Origin: Roseomonas marmotae
Lineage (GTDB): Bacteria; Pseudomonadota; Alphaproteobacteria; Acetobacterales; Acetobacteraceae
Length of the DNA stretch: 64,000 nucleotides
Assembly: GCF_017654485.1 (NCBI RefSeq)
Contig: NZ_CP061091.1
Location: 1,191,501-1,255,500 of the forward strand
Direction of reading: 5' to 3'
Shown: piece by piece, positions 55,948 through 64,000 of the stretch
Numbering within the stretch: position 1 is the stretch's first letter
How the letters are laid out: each line of letters starts with the position of its first letter
Translations under genes and position numbers: made by a program
Notes under the pieces: model-generated
What the model was told of the DNA's origin: nothing
Database searches by the model: none
The model's input: the letters and a program-made list of their open reading frames with translations, nothing else

Positions 55948-57440
55948 AGCAGAGAGCCTTGTTCCGGCTTGGGAGCGGGTTTCGTGCGCTTCGGCGCGAG
56001 CGGCGCCGCTGGTCCCGGCGGGGCCGCGCTGCCATCGGTGGTGGTGGCGTTCAGCGTGCCGTCCTGCAGGGTGATGGACAACAGCGCGCCGGGGGCGACC
56101 CCGGCGGCGCGGGTGACGGGATGCCCCTCCGCAGTGCGGATGAGGGCGAAGCCGCGCGCCAGCACGCCCTGGTAGGATGCACCCTCCAGCCGCGCGCCGA
56201 GGCCGGAGAGATGCAGCCGCGCCTCCCGCAGCCGGGCCGCCATGCCGGCGGCGGGATCGGCGATCCGGGCCAGGCGCGCATGGCGCTGGTCGGTCAGCCG
56301 CTGCAAGGCCGCGCGGGCGCGGGTGTCGAGATGGGAGAGGCTGTGGCGGTGGCCCGCCAGCGTCTCCCGCGGGTGGGGCAGGCGGGGGGCGATGGCGTCC
56401 AGCGTGCCGCGCTTGCGGGCCAGCAGCGCCATGGGCGCCATCTGCAACCGCTCCGCCCGGTCATCCAGCCGCTGCCGCGCGGCGCCCACCAGCCCTGGCA
56501 GGTCGGGCATCCGCGCCTCCACGCGGGAGAGGCGGAGGCGCGCATGGTTCAGGCTGGCCTGCCCGCAGGAGAGCAGGCGCGCGGAAGTCTGGTCCAGCGC
56601 CGCCATCAGCTCCACCCGCGCCGGCACGGCCAGTTCGGCGGCGGCGGTGGGGGTGGGCGCGCGCCGGTCTGAGGCGAGGTCGATCAGCGTCGTATCGGTC
56701 TCGTGCCCGACGGCCGAGATCAGCGGGATCGGGCAATTGGCGGCGGCGCGGACGACGATCTCCTCGTTGAAGGCCATCAGGTCCTCCAGGCTGCCGCCGC
56801 CGCGCGCCACGATCACCACGTCAGGGCGCGGGATATGCGGGGGCAGCCTGCTGAACCCCTCGATGGCGGCGGCGATCTGCTCCGCAGCGCCCTGGCCCTG
56901 CACCGGCACGGGCCAGAGCAGGATGTGGCTGGGGAAGCGCCGCGCGATGGTGGTGCGGATATCCTGGATGACCGCGCCCTTTTCCGAGGAGACCACGCCG
57001 ATCACGCGGGGCAGGCGGGGCAGGGGGCGGCGGCGGGACTCGTCGAACAGCCCCTCGGCCGCGAGCCTCTTGCGCAGCGCCTCCACCCGGGCCAGCAGCG
57101 CGCCCTCACCGGCATATTCCAGCCGGTCGATGATCAACTGGTAATCGGACCGCTCGCCATAGGCGGAGACCTTGCCGGTGGCGATGACCTCCACCCCGTT
57201 CTCGGGCTTCAGGGTCAGGCGCGGCACGGCGAAGCGCCAGATGATGGCACGGATCTTCGCGCCTTCGTCCTTCAGCGCCAGATAGATGTGGCCGGAAGGA
57301 TAGGCCTTCAGCTCGGTGATCTCGCCACGCACCCGCACGCGGCCGAACTCGCCCTCCAGCGTGCGTTTGATGGCACCACTGATCTCGGAGACGGTGAATT
57401 CGGGGGCGTTGGTGCGCGGGGCTTCGGCGGCGGTGTCCAT
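55944..57440 (-). CDS. xseA: Exodeoxyribonuclease VII large subunit
   Basis: A 498-residue single-strand DNA exonuclease subunit. The N-terminal OB-fold spans about 15-110 (FTVSEISGAIKRTLEGEFGRVRVRGEI region). The catalytic domain contains RGGGSLEDLMAFNEE and SAVGHETDTTLIDLASD. The long helical part and C-terminal GFALIRTAEG segment follow. The small subunit XseB is not in the window. It is divergent from purD and first in an operon with the M23 peptidase and possibly the LuxR regulator. Confidence 0.95.
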   Translation of the reverse strand: MDTAAEAPRTNAPEFTVSEISGAIKRTLEGEFGRVRVRGEITELKAYPSGHIYLALKDEGAKIRAIIWRFAVPRLTLKPENGVEVIATGKVSAYGERSDYQLIIDRLEYAGEGALLARVEALRKRLAAEGLFDESRRRPLPRLPRVIGVVSSEKGAVIQDIRTTIARRFPSHILLWPVPVQGQGAAEQIAAAIEGFSRLPPHIPRPDVVIVARGGGSLEDLMAFNEEIVVRAAANCPIPLISAVGHETDTTLIDLASDRRAPTPTAAAELAVPARVELMAALDQTSARLLSCGQASLNHARLRLSRVEARMPDLPGLVGAARQRLDDRAERLQMAPMALLARKRGTLDAIAPRLPHPRETLAGHRHSLSHLDTRARAALQRLTDQRHARLARIADPAAGMAARLREARLHLSGLGARLEGASYQGVLARGFALIRTAEGHPVTRAAGVAPGALLSITLQDGTLNATTTDGSAAPPGPAAPLAPKRTKPAPKPEQGSLL

Positions 57441-57577
57441 CCTTTCCAGTATGGGCCGATGCCGCGCCGCTGGCGAGTTCTCCGGCTGCTCACGAAGCCT
57501 CCAGCAACCGGGCGGGGCTGACGCGGCGGGCGGGTCATGCTAGCGGCTGCCCGAATTCCGGTAGGGGTGCGGCTGCG

Positions 57578-58846
57578 ATGAAGGTGCTTCTGGTGGGCGG
57601 CGGTGGCCGCGAACATGCCCTGGCCTGGGCGCTCTCGGCCTCTCCGCTGCTGACCAAGCTCTGGTGCGCGCCGGGTAATGCCGGCATCGCCGAGGTGGCG
57701 GAATGCGTGGCCATCGGCGCCGAGGATGTGCCGGGGCTGCTGAGCTTCGCCAGGGAGCAGGCCGTGGACCTGGTGGTGGTGGGGCCCGAGGCGCCGCTGA
57801 CCCTGGGCCTGGCCGATGCCTGCGCCGAGGCCGGGCTGCGCTGCTTCGGCCCCAGCGCCGCCGCCGCGCGCCTGGAGGGCAGCAAGACCTTCACGCGGGA
57901 GGTCACCACCGCCGCCGGCGTGCCCGGCGCCGAATGGGCGCAGTTCGAGGATGCCGATGCCGCCCGCGCCTATCTGCGGGAGAAGGGCGCGCCCATCGTG
58001 GTGAAGGCCGATGGCCTGGCCGCCGGCAAGGGCGTGGTGGTGGCGCAGACGATGGAGGAGGCCGAGGCCGCCATCGCCGACATCATGGAAAGCCGCGTGC
58101 ATGGCGAGGCTGGCGCGCGCATCCTGCTGGAGGAATGCCTCCTCGGCCAGGAAGTCTCCTTCTTCGCGCTCTGCGACGGCACCACGGCGCTGCCCATGGC
58201 GGCCGCGCAGGACCATAAGCGCGTGGGCGATGGCGATACCGGGCCGAATACCGGCGGCATGGGCGCCTATTCCCCGCCGCCCGCCTTCACCCCCGCGCTG
58301 GAAGCCGAGGTGATGGAGCGCATCGTGCGGCCCTCCCTCGCGGAGATGGCGAAGCGCGGCACGCCCTTCCGCGGCGTGCTCTTCGTCGGCCTGATGCTGA
58401 CCGAGGAAGGGCCGAAGCTGATCGAGTTCAATGTCCGCTTCGGCGACCCGGAATGCCAGGTGCTGATGCTGCGCCTGCAGTCCGACCTGCTGGCCGCGCT
58501 GCTGGCCGCCTGCGATGGGGAGCTTGACCGCTTCTCCCTGCGCTGGTCGGACGAGGCCGCCATGGTGGTGGTGATGGCCGCCCGTGGCTACCCCGGCAGC
58601 TATGTGAAGAACACCGTGATCGAGGGGCTGGAGGATGCCGCCCGCATCCCCGGTGCCCAGGTCTTCCATGCTGGCACGGCGCGGCGGGAGGATGGCGCGC
58701 TGATCGCCACCGGCGGGCGGGTGCTGGGCGTGGCCGGCACAGGGGCGACCCTGCAACGGGCCCACGACGCCGCCTATGCCGCCGTCGATGCCATTCGCTG
58801 GCCGGAGGGCTTCTGCCGCCGCGATATCGGCTGGCGAGCGCTATAG
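57578..58846 (+). CDS. purD: Phosphoribosylamine--glycine ligase
   Basis: A 422-residue ATP-grasp enzyme for the second step of purine synthesis. The N-terminal MKVLLVGGGGREHALAWAL-type fold starts the protein. GPEAPLTLGLADAC, the ATP-grasp core (IVVKADGLAAGKGVVVA) and the signature FNVRFGDPECQVLM follow in order. It is divergent from xseA across 137 bases, an arrangement often seen in alphaproteobacteria. Confidence 0.97.
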   Translation: MKVLLVGGGGREHALAWALSASPLLTKLWCAPGNAGIAEVAECVAIGAEDVPGLLSFAREQAVDLVVVGPEAPLTLGLADACAEAGLRCFGPSAAAARLEGSKTFTREVTTAAGVPGAEWAQFEDADAARAYLREKGAPIVVKADGLAAGKGVVVAQTMEEAEAAIADIMESRVHGEAGARILLEECLLGQEVSFFALCDGTTALPMAAAQDHKRVGDGDTGPNTGGMGAYSPPPAFTPALEAEVMERIVRPSLAEMAKRGTPFRGVLFVGLMLTEEGPKLIEFNVRFGDPECQVLMLRLQSDLLAALLAACDGELDRFSLRWSDEAAMVVVMAARGYPGSYVKNTVIEGLEDAARIPGAQVFHAGTARREDGALIATGGRVLGVAGTGATLQRAHDAAYAAVDAIRWPEGFCRRDIGWRAL

Positions 58847-58982
58847 CCGGCCGCGCCCCTCGTAAGCTGCGCCGCGAACGACATATGAAGGAACCCAGTA
58901 TGGCTCTGGAACTTGTCGAACCCGAATGAACTGATGGGTAAGGAAGGAGTTGTGCTGATCCATGCTATGGTGAGAGGCTCCG

Positions 58983-59828
58983 ATGTCTGAGGAAGGTTAT
59001 CTTCTGCTTGCCACCGGGCCGGCCAAATACGTGGAAATGGCACGTAACCTGGCGGCTTCCATCCGGGTGATGGACGGTACCCGGCGCATCTGCCTGGTCC
59101 ATGACGAGAATGCCGAACTGGGCCCGCAGGACCGGAAGCTCTTCGATGACTTCTCGGTTTTAGAGGATCATCCTCTCTATCCCGGCTTCATGAACAAGAT
59201 CCGCCTGTTCAAGACCTCTCCCTACCAGCGGGCGATGTTCGTGGACGTGGACTGCCTGCTGATGAAGCGCGACATCGATGCCTACTGGGAAATGATGCGT
59301 CCCTATCCCTTCGCCATCACTGGCGGCCGGCGCACCTCGGGGGAGTGGAAGGGCGCGGATATCGCCAGGCTGCTCCAGCAGGAGGGCGCGCCCTATCTGG
59401 TGCAGATGAACTCCGGAGTCTTCTCCTTCGACCAGAGTCCGGCCGCCGCGCAGTTCTTCGAAGGGCTGAACGACTACTACCTGCGGCGGCGGGAGCATCT
59501 GGGCGTGGGCCTTCATCGCGGCAAGCCGGCGCAGACCGACGAGATCTATATCGGGCTCTGGATGGGCCTGAACGGCTTGGACAGTTGCAACGGCCGGATC
59601 GGCGATGCTTCCTTGATGGTATCGACCTGGCGGGCCTTCGGCATGCGGTTCGACCCGGCCCATGGCATCTCTGTGATCCGCAAGCCCAGGCGCAGCATTG
59701 CCGGCATCCCGACCCCCATCTTCGGCTGGGACCGGATCAGCCCGACCTTCGTGCATTTCATTGGCCTGAAGCCCAGGCGGCAATACGACCGGCTGGCCCG
59801 CTACTTCCGTCAGGCCTGCGCCGCCTGA
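58983..59828 (+). CDS. Glycosyltransferase-like protein with DxD motif
   Basis: A 281-residue protein with the layout of a GT-A (nucleotide-sugar transferase) fold. The N-terminal Rossmann-like strand LLLATGPAKYVEMARNLAAS is followed by FVDVDCLLMKRDID, whose Asp88-x-Asp90 is a candidate metal/nucleotide-binding DxD. QMNSGVFSF and QTDEIYIGLWM resemble the later substrate region of GT8-like enzymes. There is no signal peptide or membrane span. The donor and acceptor are unknown. Neighbours (purD, a convergent radical SAM gene) give no pathway. It has a 136-base gap upstream that holds nothing I can assign. Confidence 0.6.
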   Translation: MSEEGYLLLATGPAKYVEMARNLAASIRVMDGTRRICLVHDENAELGPQDRKLFDDFSVLEDHPLYPGFMNKIRLFKTSPYQRAMFVDVDCLLMKRDIDAYWEMMRPYPFAITGGRRTSGEWKGADIARLLQQEGAPYLVQMNSGVFSFDQSPAAAQFFEGLNDYYLRRREHLGVGLHRGKPAQTDEIYIGLWMGLNGLDSCNGRIGDASLMVSTWRAFGMRFDPAHGISVIRKPRRSIAGIPTPIFGWDRISPTFVHFIGLKPRRQYDRLARYFRQACAA

Positions 59829-59837
59829 CCGCGCGCC

Positions 59838-60971
59838 TCAGAACAGCGGCAGCTGCACCGCCTCGCCCGGCCGGGGCGGCACGCTGAAGAGATCGGCGCG
59901 CAGCCCGGCGGGGCCGGTATGGCCGTGCTCCCGCCGTTCCAGCCCCAACCGCTTCACCGCCACCTGGAAACGGCGTGCCAGCATCTCGGCATAGGGGCCG
60001 GTGCCGCTCTGGCGCTGGCCGAAGCGGCTGTCATAGACCTCGCCCCCGCGCGTCTGCCGCACCAGGGCCATCACCTTGGCGGCACGGTCGGGCATGTGCT
60101 GGTGCAGCCAGGCCTCGAAGATCTCGCCGATCTCCAGCGGCAGGCGCAGCAGGACATAGCCGGCACGGTCCGCGCCCTGGCTGGCGGCGCGTTCCAGGAT
60201 GCGCTCCAGCTCCATGTCGTTGACCGCCGGGATCATCGGCGCCGCCAGCACGGCCACGGGCACCCCGGCCTCCGTCAGCCGGGCAATGGTGTCCAGCCGC
60301 CGCTGCGGGGAGGCTGCCCGGGGTTCCAGGATGCGCGCCAGCGCCGGGTCGAGCGTGGTGACGGAAAGGCAGACCCGCGCCAGCCCGCGCGCCGCCATGC
60401 GGGAGAGGATGTCGAGGTCGCGCAGCACGCCAGCCGATTTCGTGACCACCACCACCGGATGGCCAAAGCGTTCCAGCACTTCCAGCACCGCCCGCGTCAG
60501 CTTCATCGTCCGCTCGATGGGCTGGTAGGGGTCGGTATTGGAGCCCAGCGCCACGGTGGCGGGCTGGTATCCCGGCTTACGCAGCGCGGCTTCCAGCAGT
60601 TCCGCAATCTGCGGCTTGAAGAGCAGCTTGGTCTCGAAATCCAGCCCGGGTGAGAAGCCGAGATAGGCATGGGTGGGCCGGGCGAAGCAGTAGACGCAGC
60701 CATGCTCGCAGCCCCGGTAAGGGTTGATCGAGCGGTCGAAGCCGAGATCGGGCGACTTGTTCCAGGCCAGCGCCGTGCGGCTGCTGTCGCGGATCAGGGT
60801 GGTGGCCAGCGGCGGCAGCTCCGCCGCGTCTTCCTCCAGCGTATTCCAGCCGTCGTCGAAGGCCACGGTGCTGTGGCGGTCGAAGCGGATGGCGGGATTG
60901 GTGGTGGCGCCCCGGCCCTTGCGCGCACCGGGCAGCAGGGCAGAGGCGTCGTGGATGCTGCCCTCCGGCAT
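59838..60971 (-). CDS. PA0069-family radical SAM protein
   Basis: A 377-residue radical SAM enzyme related to the SplB-like/PA0069 group. The cluster ligands are Cys88, Cys92 and Cys95 in YRGCEHGCVYCFARP. VALGSNTDPYQPIER and VVVVTKSAGVLRDLDIL are family signatures. The leading KGRGATTNPAIRFDRHS and C-terminal LPLF end also fit. The reaction of this family is not settled. ATG 60971 is the only sensible start. It is convergent with the glycosyltransferase-like gene (9 bases between stops). Confidence 0.85.
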   Translation of the reverse strand: MPEGSIHDASALLPGARKGRGATTNPAIRFDRHSTVAFDDGWNTLEEDAAELPPLATTLIRDSSRTALAWNKSPDLGFDRSINPYRGCEHGCVYCFARPTHAYLGFSPGLDFETKLLFKPQIAELLEAALRKPGYQPATVALGSNTDPYQPIERTMKLTRAVLEVLERFGHPVVVVTKSAGVLRDLDILSRMAARGLARVCLSVTTLDPALARILEPRAASPQRRLDTIARLTEAGVPVAVLAAPMIPAVNDMELERILERAASQGADRAGYVLLRLPLEIGEIFEAWLHQHMPDRAAKVMALVRQTRGGEVYDSRFGQRQSGTGPYAEMLARRFQVAVKRLGLERREHGHTGPAGLRADLFSVPPRPGEAVQLPLF

Positions 60972-61063
60972 GCCGCGTTCCCTGTTCGTTCAATGGGATC
61001 ATTGCGACGCGACCTGGCGGGAGTCAAGAACATCGATAGAACGGCTGGCGACGCCGCAGGCTG

Positions 61064-61606
61064 TCAGGCGCCGGGTTTCAGGTGCTCCTGCAACCGCGGC
61101 ATCAGCTCCACCAGGTTGCAGGGCTTGTGCCGGGCATCGAGCTGGAAGCGCAGGATATCGTCCCAGGCATCCCGCACCGCGCCGGAGGAGCCGGGCAGGG
61201 CGAAGAGGTAGGTCCCGCCCGCCACGCCGCCGATGGCGCGGGACTGGATCGTGCTGGTGCCGATCTTCTGGTAGCTGAGCATGCGGAACAACTCGCCGAA
61301 GCCGGTGATCTCCTTCTCCAGCACGCGGCCGAAGGCCTCGGGCGTCACGTCGCGGCCGGTGATGCCGGTACCACCGGTGGTGATGCCGACATCGATCTCC
61401 GGGTCCTCCACCCAGCGGCGCAGCACCGTCTCGATCGCATCGGCCTCATCCCGCACGATGCGGCGGGAATGCACCAGGTGCCCCGCCGCCGAGATCCGGT
61501 CCGCCAGAAGCTGGCCGGATTTGTCGGTGGAGAGGTCGCGGGTGTCGGAGACGGTCAGGATGGCGATGTTGACGGGTCGGAAGGTCAGGCTCTCGTCGAT
61601 GGGCAT
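61064..61606 (-). CDS. moaB: Molybdenum cofactor biosynthesis protein B
   Basis: A 180-residue MoaB/MogA-type protein that adenylylates molybdopterin. VNIAILTVSDTRDLSTDKSG opens the fold. The molybdopterin-binding TTGGTGITGRDVTPEA (GGTG at 78-81) and FALPGSSGAVRDAWDDIL follow. No other molybdenum cofactor genes are nearby. It lies 17 bases after the GGDEF gene on the same strand and could be read from that operon. Confidence 0.93.
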   Translation of the reverse strand: MPIDESLTFRPVNIAILTVSDTRDLSTDKSGQLLADRISAAGHLVHSRRIVRDEADAIETVLRRWVEDPEIDVGITTGGTGITGRDVTPEAFGRVLEKEITGFGELFRMLSYQKIGTSTIQSRAIGGVAGGTYLFALPGSSGAVRDAWDDILRFQLDARHKPCNLVELMPRLQEHLKPGA

Positions 61607-61624
61607 GGGGGCAGCCTTTCCGGT

Positions 61625-63250
61625 TCAGGGGCCGGTATCCTGGTTCACCCGGTTCCGCCCCGCGCGCTTCGCTGCATAGAGGGCGGCATCGGCGGCGGAA
61701 ATCAAGGCTTCCGCCGTCATATGGCGCGCGCTGCTGGCGATGCCGGCGCTGAAGCTGACCCGGAAGGCGCCCCGCATGCCGTCGAAGGGCGTGGCGGCGA
61801 AGCGCTCGCGGATCTGGTTCAGCCGCGCCGCCGCGGCGCCGGGCAGGGTGGATGGCAGCAGGGCGGCGAACTCCTCCCCGCCATAGCGGCCGATCACGTC
61901 GGTGCGGCGCAGATGCTTCTGTAGGCTGCGGGCGAGGCCGCGGATCACCCGGTCCCCCACCAGATGGCCATGGGTGTCGTTGACGCTCTTGAAGCGGTCG
62001 AGGTCGATGATGGCCAGGCTCAGCTCCGTGCCCTGCCGCTGGGCCTGCTCCAGCTCCAGCGCCAGCCTTTCCTTGAAGCGGGCATGGTTCAGCAGGCCGG
62101 TGAGGCTGTCGCTCTCCATCACCGCGCGGAGCGAGCGCGCGCGCTCCGCCCGCAGCCGCACCAGCGTCACGAGGCGGTCGAGGTCGACCGGCTTGGGGAT
62201 GAAGTCGTCACCCCCCAGGCGGCGTGCCAGCAGCTGCCGCGTCCGGTCCTGCTCGGCCGAGAGGAAGACGATGGGGAGCGAGAGGTAGCGCCGGGTCTGG
62301 CGGATGACGCGCGCCAGCTCGATCCCGTCCACCTCCGGCATCTGCACATCCATCAGGATCAGGTCGGGATGCAGGGCGGAGAGGGTTTCCATCGTCTCGC
62401 GCGGGTCATTGACCGCCGTCACCCGCATGCCGGCACGGCCCAGGGCCAGGGCATAGGCCTGGGCCAGCAGCGGGTCGTCATCCACCACCAGGATGGAATA
62501 GCCCGCCTCCACTCCCTGCGCCGCGAAATGGTCCAGCCAATCCGCGAGCTCATTCACCTCCAGCGGCCTGGCCATCACGGCGGAGACGCCGGCGCGGGCG
62601 GCGGCCAGGCGGGTGGAGAAATCGCCCTCTTCCGCCAGCAGGATCACCGGATACTGCCCCGACAGCCGGCGGCAGGCCTCCAGCGCCCCTGGCACGGCCT
62701 CGTCCACCAGGGCGGTGGTCAGGGCGCGGGGGCTGGCGGGCAGCTCCTCCAGCGTCCCCGCCTGTTCCACCGGATAGCCGAGATTGCCGATGACATGGGC
62801 CAGTTCCGTCCGCTGCTCCGGCGGCACGAAGAGGAGGACGGCATCGGCCGTGCGGTCGGCGGCGGCCGGGCCAGCCTCGATCCCGAGCGGAAGCGCCTCC
62901 AGCGGCCCGGCCTTCCAGGCGTCGCGCAGAGCCTCGACCAGTTGCGCCGTCTGGCCGCGCTGCTCGGCCGATGCCGCCGGATTCCCGGCCAGGCCCAGCA
63001 GCATCACCTCCAGCGGCGCGGCGGCGGCCGAGATGGCGGGGAAGCCGAAGGTGCCGCCGGCACCGGCCAGGCGATGCGCGGCCGCGGCCAGCATGCGCGC
63101 CTCCTGCCGCGCCTCCTCGTCCCAGGACGGACGGCCCGCCAGGCTGGACCAGCCGGCAGCGACTTCCTCGACCCGCTCGCCCAGGCGCTGCACGCCCTCG
63201 GCCCGCAGGCGGCGCAGGGGGTCGCGGAGATCCTCCATCTCGTCAGCCAT
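61625..63250 (-). CDS. Hpt - degenerate receiver - receiver - GGDEF diguanylate cyclase
   Basis: A 541-residue multidomain signalling protein. (1) An Hpt-like helical domain at about 1-118 with His59 in [15 protein letters not shown]. (2) A receiver-like domain at about 135-240 that keeps an acceptor-like Asp183 but has no acidic pair at the first strand and Arg228 in place of the conserved Lys. (3) A full receiver at about 250-368 with Asp257-259, Asp301 (LMDVQMP) and Lys353. (4) A GGDEF domain at about 378-535 with active GGEEF (457-461) and an intact inhibitory site Arg448-x2-Asp451. It should make cyclic di-GMP under phosphorelay control. It overlaps the upstream receiver gene by 8 bases. 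Confidence 0.88.
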   Translation of the reverse strand: MADEMEDLRDPLRRLRAEGVQRLGERVEEVAAGWSSLAGRPSWDEEARQEARMLAAAAHRLAGAGGTFGFPAISAAAAPLEVMLLGLAGNPAASAEQRGQTAQLVEALRDAWKAGPLEALPLGIEAGPAAADRTADAVLLFVPPEQRTELAHVIGNLGYPVEQAGTLEELPASPRALTTALVDEAVPGALEACRRLSGQYPVILLAEEGDFSTRLAAARAGVSAVMARPLEVNELADWLDHFAAQGVEAGYSILVVDDDPLLAQAYALALGRAGMRVTAVNDPRETMETLSALHPDLILMDVQMPEVDGIELARVIRQTRRYLSLPIVFLSAEQDRTRQLLARRLGGDDFIPKPVDLDRLVTLVRLRAERARSLRAVMESDSLTGLLNHARFKERLALELEQAQRQGTELSLAIIDLDRFKSVNDTHGHLVGDRVIRGLARSLQKHLRRTDVIGRYGGEEFAALLPSTLPGAAAARLNQIRERFAATPFDGMRGAFRVSFSAGIASSARHMTAEALISAADAALYAAKRAGRNRVNQDTGP

Positions 63251-63635
63251 GCCGGCGGTCCCAGATCCCGCGCAGCGTGGCGGAGAGCGTCATGGGGTCG
63301 AAGGGCTTCGAGATCACCTCCAGGCTGCCGAGGCCGCGATAGCGCGCGACCTCCTGCGGTTGCACCTTGGCGGTCATGAAGACCGCCGGCATATCGGCGA
63401 TCCCGGGCAATGCGCGCAGCCGCGCCAGGGTGGTCGGCCCATCCATGCCCGGCATCATCACGTCCAGCAGCAGCAGCTGCGGCGCGAAGCCTTCCGCCTT
63501 CTCCAGCGCCTCCTGGCCCGAGGCGCAGGCCTCCACCGTGAACTTGCCCACCATCTTCAGCGCGAAGGCAGCGAGTTTTCGCACATCGTCATCGTCCTCG
63601 ACATAGAGGATGCGGCTGAGAGGAATATCGCTCAT
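63243..63635 (-). CDS. Single-domain response regulator (CheY-like)
   Basis: A 130-residue stand-alone receiver. The acidic pocket EDDDD (residues 13-17), the acceptor Asp58 (LLLLDVMMPGMDG) and Lys110 (VISKPF) are all present, and there is no output domain. It overlaps the GGDEF gene by 8 bases and the upstream receiver gene by 4 (ATGA). The context suggests a phosphate shuttle to the Hpt domain of the next protein. Confidence 0.9.
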   Translation of the reverse strand: MSDIPLSRILYVEDDDDVRKLAAFALKMVGKFTVEACASGQEALEKAEGFAPQLLLLDVMMPGMDGPTTLARLRALPGIADMPAVFMTAKVQPQEVARYRGLGSLEVISKPFDPMTLSATLRGIWDRRHG

Positions 63636-64000
63636 GACTGGGATTCCGGATGAGGTGCCGGCGGCAGGTTCTCGATCAGGTGGCGGATCGTCTCGTGCAG
63701 TTCCTGATTTTCCGTCCGGCTCTTGACCAGCGAGGCCGTGACATGCCGCGCGGTGCCGGCGTCGTAATCGCTGGCGGAGAAGATCAGCACCGGCGGCGGT
63801 TTCGGCAGCTGGCGCAGCTCGGTCAGCAGGTCCAGCCCGTTGCCGTCCGGCAGGCCGACATCGATGATGACCAGCGCGAAGGCATCGTCCCGCGCCAGCA
63901 CCGCCCGCGCCTCGGCCAGGCTGCGCGCGGCCAGCATCTCCGCCTCGTCGCCCATCACGGCGGAGACGATGCGCAGAATATCCTGGTCATCCTCCACATG
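63632..64000 (-). CDS. Receiver-domain protein, 5' end outside the window
   Basis: The last ~122 residues of a receiver domain: HVEDDQDILRI at the window edge, the acceptor Asp in VIIDVGLPDGNG, and the conserved Lys in SLVKSRT. A helical tail (TENQELHETIRHLIENL) ends the protein. The frame is open to the window end, so it may be the C-terminus of a hybrid histidine kinase or a separate regulator. Its stop overlaps the next start by 4 bases. Confidence 0.8.
   Translation of the reverse strand, partial: HVEDDQDILRIVSAVMGDEAEMLAARSLAEARAVLARDDAFALVIIDVGLPDGNGLDLLTELRQLPKPPPVLIFSASDYDAGTARHVTASLVKSRTENQELHETIRHLIENLPPAPHPESQS

Noticed and set aside
58885-58929. 14-residue open frame before the glycosyltransferase-like gene (MKEPSMALELVEPE)
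   Set aside because: It has no clear ribosome site, no stalling motif and no attenuator-type stem after it. A chance frame is more likely.

Overview
This window is a high-GC bacterial core chromosome segment. Gene content and order point to an alphaproteobacterium, and I infer an Acetobacteraceae member resembling Roseomonas. The supporting blocks are sucDAB/lpd, xerC-DUF484-fsa/priA, atpHAGDC without the Fo genes, clpP-clpX-lon-hupB, and an unbroken 14-gene nuo operon running into birA-coaX-rnj. All identifications come from reading the sequence; no database search was run.

Layout. 1-7.0 kb: end of sucD, then sucA and sucB closed by a strong terminator, then a reverse-strand AraC/GyrI-type regulator, then lpd. 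7.2-9.4 kb: reverse operon fsa, DUF484, xerC, divergent from priA. 11.9-16.9 kb: F1 ATP synthase operon with a 15-bp terminator. 17-19 kb: a ferritin-like diiron protein coupled to a Tat-exported GH10 xylanase. 19-26.5 kb: thrC, a reverse PEP-CTERM protein, an M16 protease coupled to a PmbA/TldE protein, and a stand-alone AceE-like thiamine enzyme. 26.5-28.7 kb: reverse methyltransferase and aminotransferase. 28.9-35.7 kb: tRNA-Leu, trigger factor, clpP, clpX, lon and hupB, a protein quality-control block. 35.7-36 kb: tRNA-Val, tRNA-Asp and a terminator. 36.1-53.9 kb: nuoA to nuoN, birA, coaX, rnj. 54-57.4 kb: reverse LuxR-type regulator, M23 peptidase and xseA. 57.6-59.8 kb: purD and a glycosyltransferase-like gene. 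59.8-64 kb: reverse radical SAM protein, moaB, and a signalling cluster of two receivers and an Hpt-REC-REC-GGDEF protein, cut by the window end.

How the genes work together. The 2-oxoglutarate dehydrogenase parts (E1, E2, E3) feed NADH to complex I, whose proton gradient drives the ATP synthase; all three are encoded here. ClpXP, Lon and trigger factor handle protein folding and turnover. The accessory genes (xylanase/diiron pair, PEP-CTERM protein, AceE-like enzyme, GGDEF cluster) sit as small islets between conserved blocks.

I found no insertion sequence, prophage, CRISPR array or recognisable defence cluster, and nothing I would call a clearly new system. The best leads are the diiron protein/xylanase pair, the stand-alone AceE-like enzyme, and the Hpt-pseudoreceiver-GGDEF relay.
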